A stretch of DNA of 30,000 nt, taken from assembly GCF_000347175.1 (NCBI RefSeq), contig NZ_ANIK01000029.1:1-30000 (forward strand). Reading direction: 5' to 3'. Made by a program: the position numbers and the translations under genes. Source of the stretch: Leptospira alstonii serovar Sichuan str. 79601. GTDB taxonomy: Bacteria > Spirochaetota > Leptospiria > Leptospirales > Leptospiraceae. Of the stretch, positions 16,165-30,000 are shown one piece after another. Position 1 is the first letter of the stretch; each line of letters starts with the position of its first letter. Below the pieces are notes generated by a model. That model made no database searches. It had not been told where the DNA came from and saw only the letters and a list, made by a program, of their open reading frames with translations.

Positions 16165-16389
16165 ATTTCAATCCAGTTTTCTCGACGTTTGCGGTTCTGA
16201 AGCGTGCCTAAGCATGCTGAAGAATTGTAACGAAGGCTTGAGTTAGCCTTAGTCGCGTCTCGCAAGCCGAGTGACAAAACAATGTGCCGAAGGCCCGAGT
16301 TAAACCGAGCGGGAACCGTGAGTGTCGAACGCAGCGAGGGGCCGAAGTTATACGATGTTACGAAATTTCACGACACGGACACCCTCGAA
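16165..16389. other. Intergenic region rich in short inverted repeats
   Basis: No gene is visible. It is richer in G and C than the following stretch and holds small hairpins, including AAGGCT-TGAGTT-AGCCTT at 16233-16250 and GCGTGC/GCATGC at 16203-16216. It looks like a remnant or intergenic repeat. Confidence 0.4.
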
Positions 16390-16796
16390 TTAGATTTTAT
16401 TTCCTTCTTTAATATGTAAATACTCATCCGGACTAATGACGCTAAAATTCTTAATTTTCTGAAGAGTTAATAAATCTTTATCTCCGGTTATTAGGAAATC
16501 CACTTTTGCAATAAAAGCAGATCCGGGATGTGATAATCATCTCTATCTCTTAAATCCAAATAATCCTGAATAGGTTTATTTTTAACAAGCGTTGTGATAT
16601 CTCTAATTTCAGATAAAAGAATCTGAATAAGATTATCATCAAGTTTAAATTTTGATTTAGAGAGCGTAGATTCTATTTCATCTAATATTTCTCTCGAAAC
16701 ATATCCTGTAAAAACCTCATTGATTAAATCTTGGAAAACAAACCTCGTTTTTAGCCAAAATCCGATATGATCGGATAAAGTGCCGAACTCGCAATT
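16390..16796 (-). pseudogene. Decayed PIN-domain toxin (VapC-like), frameshifted and 5'-truncated
   Basis: Reading the minus strand from about 16796, one frame gives VFQDLINEVFTGYVSREILD, a basic helix, LLSEIRDITTLVKN and then DLRDRDDYHIP. The reading then continues in a different frame as GSAFIAKVDFLITGDKDLLT to a stop at 16390-16392 (last residues EYLHIKEGNKI). Together these match the middle and end of PIN toxins of the COG1569 type, including the D..D acidic pair and the AKVDFLITGDKDLL motif. A one-base loss near 16526-16532 would explain the frameshift. The N-terminal LDTN strand is missing and a stop lies upstream. Composition is AT-rich compared with neighbours. No antitoxin gene remains; groES control sequences start just beyond. 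Confidence 0.82.
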
Positions 16797-16817
16797 CTAC
16801 TTCCTTTCCAATCAAAT

Positions 16818-16844
16818 TTAGCACTCTCCCCATTAAAGTGCTTG
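16818..16844 (+). promoter_or_regulatory. CIRCE operator 1 (HrcA binding site)
   Basis: TTAGCACTC, nine bases, then AAGTGCTTG: matches the CIRCE consensus TTAGCACTC-N9-GAGTGCTAA with three mismatches in the right arm. Its right arm overlaps the -35 box of the groES promoter. HrcA is the heat-shock repressor expected to bind it. Confidence 0.88.
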
Positions 16845-16870
16845 ACTCTTTGAAAATGATTTTTTTTAAT
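16842..16870 (+). promoter_or_regulatory. groESL sigma-70-type promoter
   Basis: TTGACT (16842-16847), a 17-base spacer and TTTAAT (16865-16870), each one base from consensus. It lies exactly between the two CIRCE operators, so transcription would begin at about 16877 and run into the second operator. Confidence 0.75.
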
Positions 16871-16881
16871 GAAAAATTACA

Positions 16882-16908
16882 TAAGCACTCTCATCAATAT
16901 AGTGCTAA
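16882..16908 (+). promoter_or_regulatory. CIRCE operator 2 (HrcA binding site)
   Basis: TAAGCACTC, nine bases, then TAGTGCTAA: two mismatches to the CIRCE consensus. It falls just downstream of the predicted transcription start, in the groES leader, 25 bases before the groES ATG. This is the classic CIRCE position. Confidence 0.92.
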
Positions 16909-16917
16909 TTTTATAAT

Positions 16918-17225
<308 letters not shown>

Positions 17226-17226
17226 C

Positions 17227-18876
<1,650 letters not shown>

Positions 18877-18905
18877 TTCATTCCCCACATCCTTTTTGTT
18901 CACGC

Positions 18906-18939
18906 AAAAGGCGGTCGAGGTTTCCTCTTCCGCCTTTTT
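18906..18939 (+). terminator. Rho-independent terminator of groESL
   Basis: AAAAGGCGG pairs with CCGCCTTTTT, with an inner stem GAGG-TTT-CCTC in the loop. A run of T's ends the structure. It closes the groES-groEL transcript before the SIMPL gene. Confidence 0.92.
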
Positions 18940-18979
18940 AATATTAAATTTTATATATTAAGAATATTCAGGAAATAGT

Positions 18980-19648
18980 ATGAAAAAACTTATCGCCCTC
19001 CTCCTTTTCACGGTTCCGTTTCTGGGAATCGTATCCGAAACCAGACAAACGATCACCGTTTCAGGAAGCGGTTCCGCGATCGTGGAAACCGACTACGTGC
19101 AGATGAATTTCTCCGTGGAAGTGGAAGACCCGGAGCCCAAAGCGGCCCAGGAAAAAAATCTGGAAAGAACGTCTAACGTGATCAAAACCCTTTCCAAAGG
19201 ATTCAAGATTGCATCCAAGGATATTTACAGTACGGACTATACGCTTCAGAGACAATATCTGCAAGAGGGAAAACAAAGACCCTATCTCGCATCCTCCGGG
19301 ATTCTTCTCAAACTCAGGGATCTCAAACTCTATAAGGATTTGCTGCTGGAGGTTCAAAAACTGGGAGTTAATAACGTAAGCGGTATCGAATTCAAAGCGG
19401 ACTCCACGAAAAAACAGGAAAAGGAAGCCTTGACCGCCGCCTACGAAGACGCCAAAAACAAGGCTCTCATACTCGCAAAATCAGTCGGAAAAACAAACGT
19501 GACCGCTCTCAAAGTGGTCGAATCCGATTCCATGGTAAACCCTCAGGTCGTCTACTTTATGGGAAAAAACGGCTCCGATCAACCTCCCATTTCCGTGGGT
19601 GAAAGAACGATTCAAGTGAAAGTCAGCGTGGAATTCGAAGTTCAGTAG
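18980..19648 (+). CDS. SIMPL-domain (DUF541) periplasmic protein
   Basis: A 222-residue exported protein. The signal peptide (MKKLIALLLFTVPFLGIVS) is followed by the SIMPL fold: TITVSGSGSAIVETDYVQMN (about 24-43), a long helix with AQEKNLERTSNVIKTL, STDYTLQRQY, and the second half with ALTAAYEDAKNKALILAKSVG and a final strand IQVKVSVEFEV. No lipobox Cys is seen, so it is probably soluble in the periplasm or weakly associated with the outer membrane. SIMPL proteins have been linked to oxidative-stress tolerance in other bacteria, but no reaction is known. It lies after the groESL terminator and probably has its own AT-rich promoter. Confidence 0.88.
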   Translation: MKKLIALLLFTVPFLGIVSETRQTITVSGSGSAIVETDYVQMNFSVEVEDPEPKAAQEKNLERTSNVIKTLSKGFKIASKDIYSTDYTLQRQYLQEGKQRPYLASSGILLKLRDLKLYKDLLLEVQKLGVNNVSGIEFKADSTKKQEKEALTAAYEDAKNKALILAKSVGKTNVTALKVVESDSMVNPQVVYFMGKNGSDQPPISVGERTIQVKVSVEFEVQ

Positions 19649-19747
19649 AACGATGTAAAGTCCTGACTCCCATTACAACCTCGTATGCAAAAGAAAACCG
19701 TTTGTCGGAGGATCGGGGGTTGGTTTGTTATGCGGCTAACATGTCCG

Positions 19748-19877
19748 TCATTTGCGTTTTTTGTAGGCATCCTTGCGATTGCGGCAATTTCCGGATAAAC
19801 GGAGCCGTTCATGAAGTTCGGATAGTTTGAGTTTCTGAAGGGACTTCAGGAAAGTTTTGGTTTCTGCGAGACGAAAC
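19748..19877 (-). pseudogene. RelE/ParE-like toxin remnant with internal deletion
   Basis: The minus strand encodes FRLAETKTFLKSLQKLKLSE, typical of the start of a RelE-type mRNA interferase (tkxFlksLxKL). After LHERL it jumps almost directly to NRKDAYKKRK, which resembles the C-terminal HRxdvYkk end of the family. The central sheet with the conserved KLKG, YRYRIG and YRLxY motifs is missing, so about half the protein is lost. No start codon is visible in the expected place. It directly follows the remnant antitoxin gene, the normal order for such operons. It is not expected to be functional. Confidence 0.72.
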
Positions 19878-20116
19878 TTACCGGACAAACTCGAACCGGC
19901 CGCCCTGCTTCCTATCATCGAGAGCGGATTTGAGATTCTCTTCAAACTCAGGATGCGCGAGGATCTCGGCCATCTCCTCACAAACTGTTCCTCAAGGATA
20001 AAGGAACGGGCGACGGTTTCCAAGTAGTTTGAAACCGTACGATTTTGTGTGGAAGCCGCATGTTTTATGGCTTTATAAAGACGATCATCGACGCGGAGAG
20101 TAATTGTTTTTGCCAT
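19878..20116 (-). pseudogene. Ribbon-helix-helix antitoxin, frameshifted
   Basis: From ATG at 20116 (AGGTG ribosome binding site upstream) the minus strand encodes AKTITLRVDDRLYKAIKHAA, a CopG/RHH DNA-binding domain, continuing NRTVSNYLETVARSFILEEQ. Just after this (near 19979) the reading must shift by one base to continue as EEMAEILAHPEFEENLKSAL and DDRKQGGRFEFVR, a normal antitoxin C-terminus ending in TAA at 19878-19880. The unshifted frame instead runs on into the RelE remnant. The shifted tail is well conserved in character, so the frameshift looks recent. The DNA-binding half is intact and a truncated repressor could still be made. Confidence 0.75.
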
Positions 20117-20227
20117 CCGAATACACCTGAAACATTTTGATGTAATATTATTCAAAACCGACGCCAAATCAATAGAAAACTATGTTCCCAGATCGAACAA
20201 CCTATGAAGCGAAGTATTTAAGACCAA

Positions 20228-20866
20228 TTAGCAAAAACAAATTGCGGTTCCGTGTTTTATACTGAGCCGGGCCGCTTCAAATAACGAAAGCCAGACAGTA
20301 CGTTCTATCCAAACACCTTCCTCAGTACCCAGTCCGGAATTGATCGCATCCACTTCAGACTGAGAAAGTTCTCCGTCTTTCAGTTGAATTCCCAAAGCGG
20401 GCGCCACAAATATCAACTCTTCAAGTAGACCCTGGCTGGACCCGAGCATGCCGCCTAAAATTTGATCTTTCTCTTCTTCAAACAAAACCGGATGAAAATC
20501 GATCGGAATATAAAAGCCTTCCGCATCGGAATGACAAAGCAGGTGACTCTCGAATTTATCCGTTTCTTCTTCCACTACCGGATCAAAAGCCGGATCTTCG
20601 GAGTCGAGAATCGGTTCCGCCATCCAAGTCGGATCGTTCACTCTATAAGCGTATGCCCGGCGTAAATAATGTAAGTACGAATAAGGGTAACTATCCAATT
20701 CACAGCGGTTTTCCAAAACAGGAAGACGTTCCGGTTCTTTATGAAGAGGCAGATCATTGTCCGCCAAAAGACGATTCACTTTCTCAAATTCTTTCCGGAA
20801 AGAATCCAAGGTTTCCGGATCATACCAATCCTCAGACAATATCCCTACTACAACCGCAAGCCCCAA
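20228..20866 (-). CDS. Uncharacterised protein, TTG start
   Basis: A 212-residue acidic cytoplasmic protein that I cannot assign with confidence. The start is TTG at 20866, fixed by an excellent ribosome binding site AAAGGAG six bases upstream. It opens GLAVVVGILSEDWYDPETLD and has the conserved-looking YPYSYLHYLRRAYAYRVNDP (about 61-80), then an acidic stretch and a polar C-terminal half ending Cys-Phe-Cys. The opening and the YPYSxLHYLRRAYA block recall uncharacterised proteins of other phyla, possibly linked with immunity or polymorphic toxin loci, but that is a weak memory. No partner gene is adjacent. Confidence 0.72.
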   Translation of the reverse strand: MGLAVVVGILSEDWYDPETLDSFRKEFEKVNRLLADNDLPLHKEPERLPVLENRCELDSYPYSYLHYLRRAYAYRVNDPTWMAEPILDSEDPAFDPVVEEETDKFESHLLCHSDAEGFYIPIDFHPVLFEEEKDQILGGMLGSSQGLLEELIFVAPALGIQLKDGELSQSEVDAINSGLGTEEGVWIERTVWLSLFEAARLSIKHGTAICFC

Positions 20867-21072
20867 GTTATTCTCCTTTAAAAATGTTCGTGCAAATTCT
20901 GTTCAATCAACTTTAAAATTTGTTTTTAAAATACAACATTGATTTTTAAGTTAAGGACCTTCTATAAAATCCGAAATTTTACATCAAAATAAGATTCGCA
21001 TGAATTCACAATCTGCAGAAACACTTTTGCGAAAATGAAAAATAAGATCGGAGCGGTTCGTCTTTTCTAAAA

Positions 21073-22041
21073 TCATTTCCGATTTTTCAAAATCGATTCG
21101 AGATCCTTGATTATATCATTATATTTTTCTAATCTAATATTCAAATATTTCAATTCTCGTTCCTTGACGGAGTCGTAGTCTACTCGTTTTCCTTGAGAAT
21201 TATAATATTCCGGTCCATTAGAAGTAGCTTGGATCGAAACGATGTCCTCTTCTTCGTCGTCCGACTCTTCGGGCAATCCTCCGTAGGGACCGTCCCATAT
21301 TTTAATCATTTTTTCTATATTTTCGTATCCTTTCTTAGCTTCTTGTAAAACGGTCTTCACATCGAATTTTACGTTCGTTTTTTTAAGAACAAAATACACA
21401 TCCTTCGCTCCACTTCTAGCCGCCCATATCATAAGCTTCGGGTCTTTATTTACATCCGCTCCCGCTTGAATCAGTTCCACGGCGACCGGAACACAATCTT
21501 TACGAAAAGAGCCTGCAATAGAAGAACCGTACATATCCACCCAGTCTTTACTCGTATTTGGATCCAGTCCGGCTTTTAGAAGTAATCTCAACATAGAAAG
21601 ATTACAATGAGTAGAAGCGAATTCCAGAGCATGACCTTGATCCTTTTTAAATCCATGTTGTATAAGAATTTTCGCAATTTCTAACCTTTGAAATTCTGCT
21701 GCCGAGTCGAGGGCTCCTCCTACATATTTTTCTTTGAGCCCCCCCTTCAGTAACAAAGAAAGGGTTCGATGCAAATTTTCCCGAATCACCACATCCCACA
21801 AAGTACACTTATCATAGATATTAATAACATAATAATATTCATTAGGACATTCCGAATTTGGATCGGCGCCCAGATCCAGAAGTCTTTTGATTTCAGTCAA
21901 ATTTTCAGAAGCAACCGCTTCGAATAAAAGCTGATTCTTATAATTCGAAACCTCCTTTGAAAATAAGAAAGACGAGAATCCTATGAAACACAAGACGATT
22001 AACAAAATCCATTTTCTTGGAATCCAACCATTTTTTTTCAT
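21073..22041 (-). CDS. Exported or membrane-anchored ankyrin-repeat protein
   Basis: A protein of about 322 residues. The best start is ATG at 22041, preceded by AGAGG, giving MKKNGWIPRKWILLIVLCFI. This is a basic start plus hydrophobic helix that serves as signal peptide or anchor; an ATG at 22095 would add 18 charged residues and is less likely. Several ankyrin units follow, for example LLFEAVASENLTEIKRLLDL-GADPN, MLRLLLKAGLDPN and AVELIQAGADVN. The C-terminal part is acidic (EESDDEEEDIV) and ends in a charged helix that may be coiled. Ankyrin repeats bind proteins; here the site would be the periplasm or envelope. The partner is unknown. Confidence 0.82.
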   Translation of the reverse strand: MKKNGWIPRKWILLIVLCFIGFSSFLFSKEVSNYKNQLLFEAVASENLTEIKRLLDLGADPNSECPNEYYYVINIYDKCTLWDVVIRENLHRTLSLLLKGGLKEKYVGGALDSAAEFQRLEIAKILIQHGFKKDQGHALEFASTHCNLSMLRLLLKAGLDPNTSKDWVDMYGSSIAGSFRKDCVPVAVELIQAGADVNKDPKLMIWAARSGAKDVYFVLKKTNVKFDVKTVLQEAKKGYENIEKMIKIWDGPYGGLPEESDDEEEDIVSIQATSNGPEYYNSQGKRVDYDSVKERELKYLNIRLEKYNDIIKDLESILKNRK

Positions 22042-22593
22042 CGTTAACCTCTTCCCTTTTGAATCACGTTCTCTCGATTCTGAAAATTCATTCAAAGTTG
22101 AAAGTAGAGCCCGGTCAATCCAGAAATACTTTTAACCTTGTTTGTATCGGATATCATTCATTCTTTCTAAACTTTTCATTGAGCCGAATTACGATCGGCT
22201 CAAATGGAATGATTTTTCAGAAATCAATTCCTCAATCTCCGATTTTAATCAGTGAAAGATACATCAACACAAGAGTTTCCTTACTGAAAGGAACGGAATC
22301 TAAAAAGTCGAATTTTAGAAAACATCCTTTGATTGAAAGAGTCAATCGCATCCAATTTGATACAAAACGAAAATCCGAACGAGAAAGTATATTTCTTTAT
22401 TGGGATATAGATCCGATCGGAAGTTTTAGACTTCATTGTAAATTTGTGGAAGAATTGTATTTTCCAAAACAAACATCGGAGAATAGAACAAAGTTGGGCG
22501 GGGACATACGAACTTCCTTTGAATGACAGGCAAATTTCGTTCTAAGAAAAATCCTTCTTGATTTCTTTCCCAGATTGAATTTAGTTTCTAATC
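22042..22593. other. Gene-free intergenic region
   Basis: About 550 bases without a supportable gene. A plus-strand frame of 169 codons crosses the ankyrin gene's 5' end and shows no domain, no credible ribosome binding site and a composition unlike real proteins. The short minus-strand frame is similarly unconvincing. I see no RNA gene. It may contain decayed coding sequence. Confidence 0.45.
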
Positions 22594-23091
22594 ATGGGTA
22601 AAGAAAAATTTGAAACCTCAAAACGAGAGGGCGTTCACAAGGAATTCGAATCTTATACGGGCAATTGGAAAGGCGTCAACCAGATGATGTTCAAAGAGGG
22701 AGAAGTCACCGACGAATCTCCGATAACGGGAACCATTAAACTGATATTAGGCGGAAGATTTCTTCTTCACGAATACAAGGGAAGTTACGGAGGAGAACCT
22801 TTCGAAGGAATCGCGATCTACGGATATCATATCGACAAACAAAGATACGAGTCGGCTTGGGTCGAAAGTTTCGGAATGGGAACCGGAATTCTATTCTCCG
22901 AAGGAAGCCCCGGCGCGAAAGAATGGTCGTTCACAGGACACTACGGTGGTGAAACTCCGGAAACCAGTTGGGGTTGGAAAACCAGTTTGGAAAAAGACGG
23001 CGATGACAGACTGATCATCTTCTCCCAAAACCACAGACCGAACGGAGAAAAAGCGGGCGGGGTTCGTATCCTTTACGAACGCGTTGTCTGA
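22594..23091 (+). CDS. DUF1579 family protein
   Basis: A 165-residue soluble protein of the DUF1579 family, lipocalin-like beta-barrels of unknown function. Family features are the opening HKEFESYTGNWKGVNQMMF (about 15-33), the central LGGRFLLHEYKGSYGGEPFE (about 50-69), GIAIYGYHIDKQRYESAWV and a late RILYERV strand. There is no signal peptide. It lies alone between the ankyrin gene and the ATP-grasp operon, with a 184-base gap downstream that shows no obvious terminator. Confidence 0.85.
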   Translation: MGKEKFETSKREGVHKEFESYTGNWKGVNQMMFKEGEVTDESPITGTIKLILGGRFLLHEYKGSYGGEPFEGIAIYGYHIDKQRYESAWVESFGMGTGILFSEGSPGAKEWSFTGHYGGETPETSWGWKTSLEKDGDDRLIIFSQNHRPNGEKAGGVRILYERVV

Positions 23092-23310
23092 AATCGATCT
23101 TTCGAAAGGAATCTCGTTCGTTTGATATATTCAAAAAGAGGAATATAATTTTCGATCCTACGTTTTCGTATCGATTTTTTTCGGAAAATCGAAATCGAAA
23201 AAATCCCTTCGAACTTCGTAAGACACAACTTAAAACATTCGGATAAGATATCGTTCCGATTCCGCTAAAAATCCTTTGACTTTCTCGCGTGTAAAAAGAA
23301 ACCTACGGAA

Positions 23311-26065
<2,755 letters not shown>

Positions 26066-26068
26066 ACG

Positions 26069-28318
<2,250 letters not shown>

Positions 28319-28375
28319 CTTTTGTTAGCGGATAAACGTCGGGGTTAAACCGAACTCGCGTTAGTTTACGTTTTT

Positions 28376-28848
28376 TTAAACCTTTTCGTTGATCTTTCGG
28401 GCGGGCAGGTTGGAAGACAAGGACTGATAGATCTGTTCCGCAAGTCCTAAGGAAGAATTGGAAGAAAGATTCTTGGAATATTCGTCGTAAAGCATATCCT
28501 CAAAAATTTCCTCCGCATGTCCCCCGTCGATCAGTCCCGACTTTTCCACGGTTTTTTTCATTTCGGTCAACATCATCTTTACGAAGATGGATTCGAATTC
28601 AACGGAAGCTGAATATAGTTTTTTACGATAGGGATCGGCCGCGATCTCTTCCTTGATATTGTGAGGAAGTCTGATCTCGGAGGAACTGATCTTACCGGAA
28701 AGTTTTTCGTTAAACTCCTCCCGGAGCAATTCAGGAAACGAAGAAGCGGGTTTATTCTTATTTTTGTTCTCTAAGTTCAAAAGACTTTTGACTTCCGGTC
28801 TTTCGACAAGGTTGAGTCTATTCGTATAATCCGGGATGGAATCGATCA

Positions 28849-28849
<1 letters not shown>
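28376..28849 (-). CDS. flgJ: FlgJ-like rod-binding protein (no muramidase domain)
   Basis: A 157-residue protein homologous to the N-terminal rod-capping domain of FlgJ, which helps the flagellar rod assemble in the periplasm. The diagnostic stretch is ASVEFESIFVKMMLTEMKKT (about 82-101), then GHAEEIFEDMLYDEYSKNL and LGLAEQIYQSL. The peptidoglycan hydrolase half of enterobacterial FlgJ is missing, as in many spirochaetes. The start is ATG at 28849, set by one-base overlap with the flgI stop (TAATG) and a GGAG in the end of flgI. Longer frames upstream are read-through in the wrong frame of flgI. Confidence 0.88.
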
Positions 28850-29945
<1,096 letters not shown>

Positions 29946-29949
<4 letters not shown>

Positions 29950-30000
29950 TGTGATTCTCCCAAAAGCCGGTTCAGATGGTTCAGAATCAGTCTTTGTTTT
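29946..30000 (-). CDS. 3' end of upstream gene, probably flgH (L-ring protein)
   Basis: The last 17 codons and TGA stop of a minus-strand gene run off the window edge, giving KQRLILNHLNRLLGESQ. The TGA overlaps the flgI ATG (ATGA). The position and the QRL-LN-LL-G character fit the end of FlgH, which precedes flgI in leptospires. Too little is present for certainty. Confidence 0.55.

Noticed and set aside
22017..22526. Plus-strand open frame of 169 codons
   Set aside because: It overlaps the start of the ankyrin gene antisense, has no ribosome binding site or domain, and its composition does not look like a real protein.

Overview
The window comes from a spirochaete, almost certainly a pathogenic Leptospira. 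The strongest marker is a full-length LipL32, the major lipoprotein of pathogenic leptospires. A Leptospira-type DUF1564 protein, spirochaetal lipobox use, a flagellar ring/rod cluster and several decayed toxin-antitoxin genes agree with this. LipL32 differs at a few residues from the L. interrogans sequence as I remember it, so a related pathogenic species is possible. Species is not proven here.

Layout. 1-3.5 kb: a DUF1564 gene, then on the minus strand metK, a stand-alone C-terminal transketolase half and clpS. 3.6-7.3 kb (plus): a small ParB-like protein with an amphipathic tail, lipL32 with a strong terminator, and a large acyl-CoA dehydrogenase. 7.3-10.2 kb: a block of short repeats, then a cobalamin riboswitch with a terminator platform in front of a TonB-dependent outer-membrane receptor. 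10.3-16.2 kb: an SDR-like oxidoreductase, a membrane class III adenylate cyclase, two overlapping uncharacterised genes (one a double-CXXCG protein), a DUF962/Mpo1-like membrane protein and a class II photolyase.

16.2-20.1 kb: groES-groEL behind a promoter bracketed by two CIRCE operators, followed by a SIMPL-domain periplasmic protein. This block is flanked by two decayed toxin-antitoxin remnants: a frameshifted PIN toxin upstream, and a frameshifted ribbon-helix-helix antitoxin with an internally deleted RelE-like toxin downstream. 20.2-23.1 kb: an uncharacterised protein with a TTG start, an exported ankyrin-repeat protein and a DUF1579 protein. 23.3-28.3 kb: a tight plus-strand operon of an ATP-grasp enzyme, two SAM-dependent methyltransferases and a very large YihY/BrkB membrane protein. 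28.4-30 kb (minus): flgJ-like, flgI and the 3' end of a probable flgH, the genes overlapping at their stop/start codons.

Most notable points. (1) The YihY/BrkB protein carries an insert of about 315 residues with three Asp-box motifs between membrane helices, predicted to form a periplasmic beta-propeller; I do not know this architecture as a described system. (2) The cobalamin riboswitch suggests that the siderophore-type TonB receptor actually imports B12 or a corrinoid. (3) The groESL promoter has two CIRCE operators, with decayed TA remnants on either side.
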